Below are positions 1-8,757 of a DNA stretch of 40,662 bases, one piece after another (the first letter of the stretch is position 1; every line of letters begins with the position of its first letter). The DNA lies in the NCBI GenBank assembly GCA_030634545.1, contig DAOWAN010000008.1:1-40662 (forward strand), given 5' to 3'. Under the pieces are notes generated by a model. The model worked only from the letters and a program-made list of their open reading frames with translations. It made no database searches and was not told the origin of the DNA. The translations under genes and the position numbers were made by a program. The DNA comes from Candidatus Nanohalarchaeota archaeon (GTDB lineage Archaea; EX4484-52; B79-G9).

Positions 1-1817
1 CGGTCAATCATCTGCCTGAAAAAACGAATCATATCCCCCTCAAGAAAGCTCGTATTCTTCATGATCTCAAAAATGCTGGACCCGTAATAGCACGGATAGA
101 CAATCGCAGTAAGATCCCTCATACAAGCGAACTTCTTCACCCCGGCAAGATAAGGATCAGAATTGATCTTCCCCATAAGCGCCCTCGTAGCCCTGTGATT
201 ATACTTCTTGAAAAACTCATTCCTCGGCTTATGCTCATACGCAAGACACGCAATAACCAGAAGCATCTCATAATCACTCAATCGCTTATAGAACCGCGTG
301 CCGAAAATCTCACCAGTATCAATCTCATCAGAATATATCCTCGAAGAAAACTCACCCTTAGCCGTAAGATTATCTTTCTCTATATACCTAAGAGCCACAA
401 GCTTCTTGCGAATATTATTGAAATTACGATAGATGACAGCCTTCTTCTCCTTATCGAACCTTTTGCCGTACTTTTGGTATGTACTGAAATTCTTACATAA
501 TATATGCTCTATCTCCCCCTTATTATGCTGCTTGACAAGATTCAGCACAGTATTCACAGAAAGCCTGAACTGCGACGTGATAGGCTCCGTATCCTTGGTA
601 GTCATCTTCTTAAGCACACCATAATTGAAATCCCGCGCCTCAACAACAGCATACGCAAACCCCTCCTTATCAATACCCCGTCTTCCTGCGCGCCCCGCGA
701 TCTGGAAATACTCCTTGGAATTAAGATACCGAAAATTTATACCGTCAAACTTCATCATAGAATCAAAACACACGCTCTTCGCAGGCATATTGATACCCAC
801 AGCAAACGTCTCAGTAGTATAAAGCACATTGATAAGCCCCTCAGAAAAAAGCTCCTCAACAAGTTCTTTGATTATAGGCAAAAGCCCCGCATGATGAAAA
901 GCAATCCCGTAAGGCAGAACCTGTCGCAGATCCCGCGTAGACTTCAGGTCATTGATCTCAGGCACAGCATCACTCAGCTTCTTACGCACCCGGGCAGAAA
1001 TCTCAGAATTAGTATCAAACATACCCGACCGTGCAAGCTCAAGCGCATTCTCCTGGCACTTGCGCCTTGAGAAAGTGAAAAAAAAGCAGGGCAGCTTATC
1101 CCTGATAAGCGACACAAGCTCCACATGCGCCTTAACCTCATCCCTTTTATTCGACTTACTTTTACGCAATCCCCGGTACCATACATTCTTAGCCTCATGC
1201 TTCTTCTTTATCTCATCAAGCGTAGTGACCCCAAGCTCAGAATCAAAGAACGTCCGGTGAAGCGGCACCGGCCTCTTATCATTCATGATCGTATCAACAT
1301 CATGTCCCTTGATTGCCTTGATCCAGTCCGCAAACTCGCGCGCATTAGGGATGGTAGCAGAAAGGCAAAGCATTCGCACACGTTCATGCGAAAACATGAT
1401 CGACTCTTCCCACACATAACCCCTCTGCACATCATTGATGAAATGTATCTCATCAAATATCACATAAGCCACCCGCTCAAGCGCAGGATCCCTGGTAATC
1501 GCCATATTGCGGTATATCTCAGTCGTCATGATAATCACAGGCGCCCCGGGATTGATAGTGACATCACCGGTAATCAGCCCGACACGATCGCGGCCATAAT
1601 CCTTCGAGAACTCCTTATACTTCTGGTTAGACAGCGCCTTGATAGGCGCAGTATATATCACAGTTATGCCTTTGTCTATATACTTATTGATAATATAATC
1701 AGCGATAAGCGTCTTGCCTGACCCCGTCGGCGCAGAAACGACAACAGAATGATTATTCTCAATAGAAGAGATGGCATCGACCTGAAACTTATCCAACACA
1801 AGCCCTTTATACTCCAT
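1..1817 (-). CDS. Ski2-like DEAD/DEAH-box helicase, C-terminus cut off by window edge
   Basis: Reverse complement from ATG at 1817 reads MEYKGLVLDKFQVDAISSIENNHSVVVSAPTGSGKTLIADYIINKYIDKGITVIYTAPIKAL (Walker A APTGSGKT; motif Ia TAPIKAL). Plus-strand ORFs here are antisense shadows. Confidence 0.88.
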   Translation of the reverse strand, partial: MEYKGLVLDKFQVDAISSIENNHSVVVSAPTGSGKTLIADYIINKYIDKGITVIYTAPIKALSNQKYKEFSKDYGRDRVGLITGDVTINPGAPVIIMTTEIYRNMAITRDPALERVAYVIFDEIHFINDVQRGYVWEESIMFSHERVRMLCLSATIPNAREFADWIKAIKGHDVDTIMNDKRPVPLHRTFFDSELGVTTLDEIKKKHEAKNVWYRGLRKSKSNKRDEVKAHVELVSLIRDKLPCFFFTFSRRKCQENALELARSGMFDTNSEISARVRKKLSDAVPEINDLKSTRDLRQVLPYGIAFHHAGLLPIIKELVEELFSEGLINVLYTTETFAVGINMPAKSVCFDSMMKFDGINFRYLNSKEYFQIAGRAGRRGIDKEGFAYAVVEARDFNYGVLKKMTTKDTEPITSQFRLSVNTVLNLVKQHNKGEIEHILCKNFSTYQKYGKRFDKEKKAVIYRNFNNIRKKLVALRYIEKDNLTAKGEFSSRIYSDEIDTGEIFGTRFYKRLSDYEMLLVIACLAYEHKPRNEFFKKYNHRATRALMGKINSDPYLAGVKKFACMRDLTAIVYPCYYGSSIFEIMKNTSFLEGDMIRFFRQMID

Positions 1818-1939
1818 GACAACTATCTGGACTGCACACATATAAATACATAGCCAAAACTATCAACTCAACAACACAAATCAATATATACCCGACAAAC
1901 CTAATATCACTGATAAAAATATTCAGATAGGTGAAAAAC

Positions 1940-2152
1940 ATGACAAAAATAAAAACAGAAAAACTATTCGGCACAAACGCAGGAAAAATCTGGAAAGCAC
2001 TAAACAAAAAAGGCGAAAAAACCGCAGCAGCACTTGAAAAAGAAACAAAACTAAAGATAACCGAAGTCCACTCAAGCTTAGGCTGGCTCGCCCGTGAAGG
2101 AAAAATAAGTGCCGACAAGACAAAAACAGGAACAATCTTCAGTCTTTTATAA
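1940..2152 (+). CDS. Small winged-helix protein (DUF2582-like)
   Basis: MTKIKTEKLFGTNAGKIWKALNKKGEKTAAALEKETKLKITEVHSSLGWLAREGKI; matches the family pattern of small archaeal/bacterial wHTH proteins. Confidence 0.75.
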   Translation: MTKIKTEKLFGTNAGKIWKALNKKGEKTAAALEKETKLKITEVHSSLGWLAREGKISADKTKTGTIFSLL

Positions 2153-2154
2153 AA
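2114..2154 (+). repeat. Direct repeat A1: 3' end of the wHTH gene, duplicated at 2271-2311
   Basis: gacaagacaaaaacaggaacaatcttcagtcttttataaaa vs gacaagacaaaaacaggaacgactttcagcctttcataaaa; first 20 nt identical, about 5 mismatches overall. Confidence 0.85.
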
Positions 2155-2270
2155 CCACACATACCAGAACAACACAGTCTTGTGACCTAAACGACATGTG
2201 GACAGAACAGACAAGTGACCTAAACCGAAGGTTTACGGTCGCTCTAATCGCCAGCCTTTTATAAGGCTGA
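2155..2270 (+). repeat. Two-hairpin cassette C1 (3'-end inserted)
   Basis: Core GTGACCTAAACCGAAGGTTTACGGTCGCTCT (hairpin GACC-TAAACC/GGTTTA-GGTC) followed by CAGCCTT-ttat-AAGGCTG; same core as 3240-3294. Confidence 0.8.
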
Positions 2271-2311
2271 GACAAGACAAAAACAGGAACGACTTTCAGC
2301 CTTTCATAAAA
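2271..2311 (+). repeat. Direct repeat A2 (copy of the wHTH gene 3' end)
   Basis: See A1 (2114-2154). Confidence 0.85.
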
Positions 2312-2347
2312 AACTTAATAATAAACCATCCCAAATAATCATTCATT

Positions 2348-3208
2348 ATGGACATATCAACAGGCATAATCTTTGGAATCATCGCAATGCTTAGCTGGGG
2401 CACCTGCGATTTTTTTATAGTAAAAGCAGTAAGAAAGAGCAATGTCTTAAAAACAGTTATCTGGAGCCAGACCATTGGTCTGATACTATACTACATAATA
2501 TTCTCACTCTTCTTCAAACTGCCGATCCTCTCACCAACCACAATCATCATAATTTTAACCACAGGACTTCTCAGTGTCATCGGATTCCTCTCATTCTGCA
2601 AAGGTCTGCAGGTAGGAAAAGTATCGATCATCAGCCCTGTCTCTGCCTGCTGGGCTGTAATCACAGTAATCCTTAGCCTCATATTTCTCAACGAAACACT
2701 GACATCTATCCAGTCCGGCGGCGTTATACTGGCAATTTCAGGCACTGTCCTGACATCTTTCAAATTGCGCGATGTATTGAAACTAAAGCTAAAAAATCGT
2801 GCAACAGGCATAGAATATGCAATAATCAGCGTCTTTGCAACAGGCATCTATTTCGTATTCATCAGCATACTGGTAAACGAACTAAGCTGGTTCCTGCCAA
2901 TATTCTTTATGAAAAACGCCGCACTCCTTTATTTACTGGCTTATTCTGCTGCAGCAAAGAAAAACATCTCCCTCCCAAAAAATATTACATCATCCATAAT
3001 ACTGATAGGAACCCTTGAAGCTATCGGTTTCCTGGCTTACGGCATAGGCGTAAACTCAGAATATACCTCAATAGTCGCCCCCATAAGCGCAACATTCCCG
3101 ATGGTCACGATAATCCTTGCAAGAATCTTCTTCAAAGAAAGATTAGAACTAAACCAGAAAATAGGCATAATCTCAATCCTGTGCGGCCTGGTTTTGCTCT
3201 CAATATAA
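2348..3208 (+). CDS. EamA/DMT-family 10-TM transporter
   Basis: Hydrophobic duplicated EamA pattern (MDISTGIIFGIIAMLSWGTCDFFIVKAVRK...; VVAPISATFPMVTIILARIFFKERL-like second half). Confidence 0.8.
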   Translation: MDISTGIIFGIIAMLSWGTCDFFIVKAVRKSNVLKTVIWSQTIGLILYYIIFSLFFKLPILSPTTIIIILTTGLLSVIGFLSFCKGLQVGKVSIISPVSACWAVITVILSLIFLNETLTSIQSGGVILAISGTVLTSFKLRDVLKLKLKNRATGIEYAIISVFATGIYFVFISILVNELSWFLPIFFMKNAALLYLLAYSAAAKKNISLPKNITSSIILIGTLEAIGFLAYGIGVNSEYTSIVAPISATFPMVTIILARIFFKERLELNQKIGIISILCGLVLLSI

Positions 3209-3209
3209 T
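3177..3209 (+). repeat. Direct repeat B1: 3' end of the EamA gene, perfectly duplicated at 3295-3327
   Basis: tcctgtgcggcctggttttgctctcaatataat occurs twice, 33/33 identical, 118 bp apart. Confidence 0.95.
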
Positions 3210-3294
3210 ACCAGTCCATACAACTTAAACAAAGCGCCTGTGACCTAAACCGAAGGTTTACGGTCGCTCTGATAGCCAGCCTTTCTGAAGGCTG
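3210..3294 (+). repeat. Two-hairpin cassette C2 (3'-end inserted)
   Basis: Contains GTGACCTAAACCGAAGGTTTACGGTCGCTCT, then CAGCCTT-tctg-AAGGCTG; shared with cassette C1. Confidence 0.85.
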
Positions 3295-3327
3295 TCCTGT
3301 GCGGCCTGGTTTTGCTCTCAATATAAT
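3295..3327 (+). repeat. Direct repeat B2 (copy of the EamA gene 3' end)
   Basis: 33-nt perfect copy of 3177-3209, abutting the trpS stop codon. Confidence 0.95.
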
Positions 3328-4425
3328 TCAGCGCTTCAAAAACTTATCCAACTGCCCGCGCGCTTTCTCCCTCTTCGCCTGATGCTTCTCAAGAAACCCG
3401 ACAATCAGCTCAATACAGCACCCCTTGCACTCCCCGCACATCACCTTGCCGCCCTTGCACTCATCAAACACTTTTGATAACTCCTTATCATCATCCATAA
3501 AATGAAACTTGTAAAGCTCAAACACAGTACACTTGAGAGGACTTCCCCCAAGCTTCTTCTGCTCATCAAGCGTATCCCGACCGCCCGTAAGCGCTCTTTT
3601 GACCTTCCCCTCAACCTCTTTCCTCGAATCAGTCAAAGCGATATAAGTAGTAGGATCACTCGAACTCATCTTGGAACCAGAAAGCCCCTTCTGGTACCGG
3701 TGATACGTAGAAGAAGGCAAGATAAAATTATACTCCTTCTTAAACCGTGCAGCAATATCCCTCGTAAGCCGAAGATGCGGATCCTGGTCAGTCCCCACAG
3801 GCACAACAGTAGGCGTAGGTTTCCCCATATCAATCTGCGGATACAAGATATCCGCAACTTGCGTAAGCGCAGAAACAATCTTCCCTGTCGTAAGACTCTC
3901 TCCCCCGTAAATCGCCTTAAGCTCATTGAACGTAACCTTCTTCGAAAAATACTTGCTAATCACATTATACTCATTAGAAAAATCACTCTGGAAATAAAAC
4001 CTGCACTTCTTAGGCTTAAGCCCAAGCGCGATGTAATTCAAAAGATACTCATTAATAGCAAGCTCCCGCATGACTTTAGTATCCATCCCCCGCGTAAGAT
4101 ACGCCTCAACATCCGCCACGCACACATAGCAATGCGCCCCGTTCTCCTGGAAATAAATCATCTCATCAGCGACCATCTTATGCCCAAGATGCATCTTTCC
4201 CGACGGCATAAGCCCTGTAAGCATGACAAAAGGCGCCTTATTCTTCATAGCAAGAGCAATCCGGGAAAAATCCCTATGCCCGTAGATAATCCCGCGCCGC
4301 ATATACTTATGCACAACAGGAACAGACTTGATCACATTAGAAAACGGCTCGATGCCGAACTCGCGCATAAGCTTATCATAATCAGATATATCATCTGCGC
4401 CCCAGGGGTCAATCCTTTTATCCAT
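3328..4425 (-). CDS. trpS: Tryptophanyl-tRNA synthetase
   Basis: MDKRIDPWGADDISDY...FVMLTGLMPSGKMHLGHK... KMSSSDPTTYIALTD; class I HIGH-like and KMSSS motifs, archaeal/eukaryal TrpRS style. Confidence 0.92.
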   Translation of the reverse strand: MDKRIDPWGADDISDYDKLMREFGIEPFSNVIKSVPVVHKYMRRGIIYGHRDFSRIALAMKNKAPFVMLTGLMPSGKMHLGHKMVADEMIYFQENGAHCYVCVADVEAYLTRGMDTKVMRELAINEYLLNYIALGLKPKKCRFYFQSDFSNEYNVISKYFSKKVTFNELKAIYGGESLTTGKIVSALTQVADILYPQIDMGKPTPTVVPVGTDQDPHLRLTRDIAARFKKEYNFILPSSTYHRYQKGLSGSKMSSSDPTTYIALTDSRKEVEGKVKRALTGGRDTLDEQKKLGGSPLKCTVFELYKFHFMDDDKELSKVFDECKGGKVMCGECKGCCIELIVGFLEKHQAKREKARGQLDKFLKR

Positions 4426-4539
4426 AATAACCACACATAATAAATAATAGCTAAGCAAAATAACTTTAACTAATTTCCTACTTTCCTATTTAGAAGAGCG
4501 CATATTTATAGGTTGCTTTTAGCTCCACTCTCCATCAAT

Positions 4540-5307
4540 TCAAGCATTATTCTCCCGAGGATGTCTACCCCTCATAAGGTACAAAGGATGTACAAAAACT
4601 GAAGAAAGCGACAGATCGTGTTTCAAAGGACTTTTTGGCATATCCAAACCATCACTATCAGGCATAATCATAACATCAGGATAAGCACTATTCATCTCCT
4701 CAACAATATTTCCGAAAGAACTTTTCATTTTCTCCAAATCAGAATACATTATATCAGTAATATCTCCAAAAGCATGTCTAACATAATTCATAAATTCCAA
4801 CTGATTACAATTTCTCTCTTCACATTCAAATACGATTTGATTTTTCGGAACATAAGAAACACGATTCTTTGAATAACCAAGAAATGAATGATAGTATGCA
4901 AACAACTCCTGAGGCAACTTCTCATCATAATAATCACTCAACTCTTTCTCAACAATTTCATACAAGCCCTTATAGAAAGTAAAAACATCCTTAAAAAGTT
5001 CAGTATACGACAATTTTTCCGTATCACAGGAACCAGACATAGAAGAAAGCAAATCATTCGACAACTTCCCCATACCAGAGACCACAGCATTTAGATTTTT
5101 AACATCATCTGATAAGAAAATATACCCAACATCGCTCTTCACCTCACGTATTTCCTTTAAAGGATGTAAGTCTGACTCTATAGTATTTTTAAGGATTCTT
5201 AGCTCAGAATACATTCGTTCCCTATTTTCTATCCATACGGAACTGACTGACGGTATATACGTAGATTCTTCTTCATAATCACCACCAGATACCAGATCAT
5301 GAAACAT
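4540..5307 (-). CDS. Uncharacterised predicted helical protein, paralogue of 8758-9294
   Basis: Shares DVKNLNAVVSGMGKLSNDLLSSMSGSCDTEK / NVNDIYEVLRDISDVSADLFSRMSVSRDVQK pattern with the other ORF; no recognised domain. Confidence 0.7.
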   Translation of the reverse strand: MFHDLVSGGDYEEESTYIPSVSSVWIENRERMYSELRILKNTIESDLHPLKEIREVKSDVGYIFLSDDVKNLNAVVSGMGKLSNDLLSSMSGSCDTEKLSYTELFKDVFTFYKGLYEIVEKELSDYYDEKLPQELFAYYHSFLGYSKNRVSYVPKNQIVFECEERNCNQLEFMNYVRHAFGDITDIMYSDLEKMKSSFGNIVEEMNSAYPDVMIMPDSDGLDMPKSPLKHDLSLSSVFVHPLYLMRGRHPRENNA

Positions 5308-5325
5308 ACATACACTAAAAAGTAC

Positions 5326-5342
5326 GAATATTTAAATAACTA
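5326..5342 (-). promoter_or_regulatory. TATA-box promoter of the 4540-5307 gene (leaderless)
   Basis: gaatatttaaataacta centred about 26 nt upstream of the ATG; nearly identical to 9314-9330. Confidence 0.6.
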
Positions 5343-5437
5343 CTTCGTGGTAGATTTCGTAGTGTTCGATTCCCCCATATCAAACAATTCCCTAATAATC
5401 CTCGATTCACTCATGCCAACACAAAACCCCAAAATCG

Positions 5438-5923
5438 TCACTTATCATCAAAACAAACCTTAGAAACAATAAAAGCAACAACAATCACAAAAGGCACAGT
5501 CAAAAGAACCCTTAGCACCAGAAACCTCGGACCCAGAAAATGCAGCTCAAAAATCTCCTCGACAACCTTAAAAGACGACCATGCGCCGATAAAAAGCACA
5601 ATATTAAACCTGCTGATCCCCTTGCGCAAAAGCGCACCCGCAAGAGGAAACGCAAGATACAAAGGCCCCGGGATCAGGCACCCCATAACAAAGCTATACG
5701 CCGACCCTTTCAGCCCCGACTTCTCACCCATATGAGTGACCACAAAATCCCTGGACACCCACGCCTCAAACAACCCGATCAGCACAAAAAACCCGGGCAG
5801 ATACAAAAGAATCGACAATACCACCGAATTATCAGCAGCATACCCGGGAAACATCACACATCCAAGAATGACCGCAATCAAAGCAGCCACACCAAATACT
5901 CCCTTGACTCTTGAGGACTTCAA
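5438..5923 (-). CDS. Membrane permease, second half (DUF318/UPF0718-like), TTG start overlapping the upstream stop
   Basis: Multi-TM; TTGA overlap with upstream stop; internal PGPLYLAFPLAGALLRKG resembles the PPFITFPIAGQFLASG motif of the upstream ORF. Confidence 0.65.
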   Translation of the reverse strand: MKSSRVKGVFGVAALIAVILGCVMFPGYAADNSVVLSILLYLPGFFVLIGLFEAWVSRDFVVTHMGEKSGLKGSAYSFVMGCLIPGPLYLAFPLAGALLRKGISRFNIVLFIGAWSSFKVVEEIFELHFLGPRFLVLRVLLTVPFVIVVAFIVSKVCFDDK

Positions 5924-6396
5924 TACAACACCCCCATAATGACACCGATAACAATCGCGAAAACAAGACACAAGAAATTGCGAACCAAAGCAAACTTAAG
6001 CCCAAGCTCCTTGACCTCAATAGGTATACTGAAAGTATGGACCATCACAAGCGAAGTAACAAGAACAGCAATATACCCGGGATTCACACCTGATGCAAGA
6101 AACTGGCCGGCTATAGGAAACGTAATAAAAGGCGGCACATGCACAATCGCACCTACAAAAGCCGCCACCAGATACCCCCAGAGCCCCGAAACACCCGCAA
6201 CATAAGCAAAAACAGCATCCCCGGAAAACAATCCCTGCGCAAAAACAAGAAGCAAAATAACAACAACAAATACCGGCGCAATCCTCTCAAAAGACCGGAC
6301 AGACAACCGCAGCGCATGAACAGACTTATCTTTATCCCTAAAATAACACACAAGAAAAACAACAAGTACAACAGCATTAAATATCAAAGCAAGCAT
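5920..6396 (-). CDS. Membrane permease, first half (DUF318/UPF0718-like)
   Basis: MLALIFNAVVLVVFLVCYF...; multi-TM, motif PPFITFPIAGQFLASGVNPGYIAVLVTSLVMVHTFSIPIEVK. Confidence 0.65.
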   Translation of the reverse strand: MLALIFNAVVLVVFLVCYFRDKDKSVHALRLSVRSFERIAPVFVVVILLLVFAQGLFSGDAVFAYVAGVSGLWGYLVAAFVGAIVHVPPFITFPIAGQFLASGVNPGYIAVLVTSLVMVHTFSIPIEVKELGLKFALVRNFLCLVFAIVIGVIMGVLY

Positions 6397-6530
6397 AGAT
6401 GAAAGATAGTCACCAGCACTTATAAATAAAAAAAATCGCCTGAAATTCGTTATACTCACGGTAAATACTGCACCAAGTGAAGTATGCGGCAAAGCCATAT
6501 GAGAATATCTGGCTTTGACTGCATCCCAAT

Positions 6531-6552
6531 CGGAGCAAGCTCCGGGGTATTA
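6531..6552. repeat. REP-like palindrome CGGAGC-aa-GCTCCG-GGGTATT
   Basis: Perfect palindrome with the same loop and GGGGTATT tail as 6673-6694. Confidence 0.6.
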
Positions 6553-6605
6553 CGCGAATTTCCAAGACGGCGATTTTTAATTGCATCAAATAGGTACATG
6601 CAATT

Positions 6606-6650
6606 AAAAAGCTTGGAATAATCCCATTGGTTCCAGATTCCATGATTTTT
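6606..6650 (-). promoter_or_regulatory. Leader motif upstream of permease, similar to the eL15 leader
   Basis: Minus strand AAAAATCATGGAATCTGGAACCAATGGGATTATTCCAAGCTTTTT vs eL15 leader GAAAATCATGGAACCTTTGCGACATTGGAGAATTCCAAGCTTTTT. Confidence 0.5.
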
Positions 6651-6654
6651 AGTC

Positions 6655-6709
6655 TTCCCAAGTGAATTATATCCGCAGCAAGCTGCGGGGTATTGAACCC
6701 ACTTGGGAA
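6655..6709. repeat. Nested palindrome: TTCCCAAGTG...[CCGCAGC-aa-GCTGCGG]GGTATT...CACTTGGGAA
   Basis: Perfect 10-bp outer stem (6655-6664/6700-6709) enclosing a 7-bp GC-rich hairpin. Confidence 0.75.
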
Positions 6710-6758
6710 TAAACAGATTTCTGCCCGGTTTGAGCGATTGAAGAGAGCGGAAACTCAA

Positions 6759-8306
6759 TCAGATATTATCAAGGCATTCCTGTGTGAAGCAATTGGCATT
6801 TACTGCCCTGTGCCCCGAATTTATCCAGCATGATCTTCCATCTTCTGATATTTCCCCGTCTTCCTGTTCGCATAGTGCGGACGCTTCTGTACCCTCGGTT
6901 GACATCATCTTCGATATGACTCTTTCCTTGCATTCCCTTATCTTATATTCCAAGCGCTCTTTGCCCGAGTCCAGAGTGTTCATGTTCTCCATCCTTTCTG
7001 ACATATCTTCAGAAATATCTATGCTTCTGCAGAGATCTATGCTGCCTGCTGACGGGTTGCTGAGGGCGACCTCTGTCATGCAGTCTGCTATCAGGTTCAG
7101 CTCTTCAGAAACTGACCACTTTCCTGAGTATATTTTTTTGCAGACATTCGGATCTTTCTTGACTATCGCTTCGCAAAGAATCCGGCTCGGCTCATGCTTT
7201 ATCTTTTCGCATGTGCCGATACTTTCTGCATTTTTCGCAACAGAATTGCTGCAGATCTTCCATATATTTTCATCATCTTCAAATCGAGTGCATGCTTTTG
7301 GGCTGGTCTCAAGTGTGAATGCTGTCGTGTAACATTCCCTGTGCTCAATATATGTATCCGGTATGTTTTCGCATATCTTTGTGTCTTTTTGTTTTTCTGC
7401 GAAAGCTATCATGCAGCCGTATCTTGTGATGTCTTCTGGTATCTTTTCACAACCAGAGACTTTACCGGCATCTATTATTTTTCGAATAGTCGATGTATAG
7501 CATCTTTTTTTGTATGTGCTTGTCCCTATCTGTGCGCATATGGATACGTCTCCTGTCATCTCAGATATCTCAAACAGGCACTCATCAACGTACGCAAGTT
7601 TCATGCAGCCTTCAGGATCTTTTGCCTTTATTGATGAGCGCATATAACAGTCTTTTCTGTCCCCGCTTGCAATTATGTCTGCACAGTATTCCCATTCCCC
7701 ACTTGATGCTGCGTAATTGAGATAGCAGTCATCTCTTTGTGACTCTTTTGGTATCATCCTGCAGTATTCTATATCACCGGTCACATTTGCCGCTGCCAGA
7801 TAGCAGTAGCTTTTCGCAATCTCGCTTGAGAGCTGTTCACATATCTTCGTGTTTTTGGTCTTCTCGACTATGAATGCATAGCATGTGCCTATCATCATAG
7901 ACTGGCCCATGCCTCCGAAAACCTTGATCTGGTCGCAGTATTTCGTATCAAGGGTTATCATCGCCCTGCACATCTTATCCTGCGACGTGGCCTCTTTTGT
8001 CATGTTGCTCATAAGATCGCATATATCTTCATCATCTTTTGCTATGGCGACCGCCATTATGCATCCATCCTGCAGAGGCCCGGCATCTATGTTTTCTATG
8101 CAGATATCCACATCTTTTTTGTATGCAGCAGCTTCAGTGAAGCAGGCAACCTGTTCCGCATCACCAGTCATGCCGATGCAGTCTGATGGATTCCGTATCC
8201 TGTTTTCTGATGAGTCCTGCGCACCTGCGCCGCCGGACCCTGTGCAGCCTGAGACGAACAATAATGAAATCATTATCGCCGCAATAAGAAAATTCTTGTT
8301 CTTCAT
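6759..8306 (-). CDS. Secreted lipoprotein with Cys-rich ~20-25-aa tandem repeats
   Basis: Lipobox LLFVSGCTGSG; repeated units such as DIEYCRMIPKESQRDDCYLNYAASSGEWEYCADIIASGDRKDCYMRSSIKAKDPEGC. Confidence 0.85.
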   Translation of the reverse strand: MKNKNFLIAAIMISLLFVSGCTGSGGAGAQDSSENRIRNPSDCIGMTGDAEQVACFTEAAAYKKDVDICIENIDAGPLQDGCIMAVAIAKDDEDICDLMSNMTKEATSQDKMCRAMITLDTKYCDQIKVFGGMGQSMMIGTCYAFIVEKTKNTKICEQLSSEIAKSYCYLAAANVTGDIEYCRMIPKESQRDDCYLNYAASSGEWEYCADIIASGDRKDCYMRSSIKAKDPEGCMKLAYVDECLFEISEMTGDVSICAQIGTSTYKKRCYTSTIRKIIDAGKVSGCEKIPEDITRYGCMIAFAEKQKDTKICENIPDTYIEHRECYTTAFTLETSPKACTRFEDDENIWKICSNSVAKNAESIGTCEKIKHEPSRILCEAIVKKDPNVCKKIYSGKWSVSEELNLIADCMTEVALSNPSAGSIDLCRSIDISEDMSERMENMNTLDSGKERLEYKIRECKERVISKMMSTEGTEASALCEQEDGEISEDGRSCWINSGHRAVNANCFTQECLDNI

Positions 8307-8348
8307 CTATGATAACCTCGCAATCATTTATTTCTCTTCATCTTTTTA

Positions 8349-8453
8349 TTATAGTTGACGTCGTTACTAGATGGACAAACACTGCCAAAAACAAATAGAC
8401 TTCAATCTATATGGAAAAGACATTTGTCCAAAAAGTTATATCTTTTACTATAA
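8349..8453 (+). ncRNA. Kissing-hairpin element E1 (novel structured family candidate)
   Basis: TATAG-TTGACGTC(8350-8362)/GACTTCAA-T-CTATA(8398-8411); AAAAGACAT(8415-8423)/ATATCTTTT(8438-8446, 1 mismatch); loop complement TGGACAAA(8372-8379)/TTTGTCCA(8423-8430); ACTATAA end. Confidence 0.7.
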
Positions 8454-8757
8454 TTTGCAAGTTTAAGGCTGTTACGACATTCATCTATACAAACGCGTCC
8501 TATTAACCTGCAAAACATGACATGGCAAGTTCAACATTGCCCTAGTATAAATTCTGTGTAGCATTTTTCCTGCAACACCCACAAACGCAACACTGCAATC
8601 TTTCGACTTTTTAATCATAACCCCGCAAGAACAAGAAGGTTTATCAGTCTCCTTCTTAACCCATCAGAAAAATCCCAAAGTATCATCCGAAACATTCTAG
8701 AGAGAGCATGATTCACAGACCTAATTTCCGTACAAGTTCATCAGACAATCAAATATA

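Noticed and set aside
504-1721. Plus-strand ORFs of 188 and 198 aa
   Set aside because: Antisense shadows of the minus-strand Ski2-like helicase, with low-complexity H/R/I-rich translations.
3502-4440. 312-aa plus-strand ORF
   Set aside because: Antisense to trpS, which carries clear synthetase motifs.
5355-5380. tRNA-like T-arm sequence gtgttcgattccccc
   Set aside because: No complementary T-stem, anticodon arm or acceptor stem around it.
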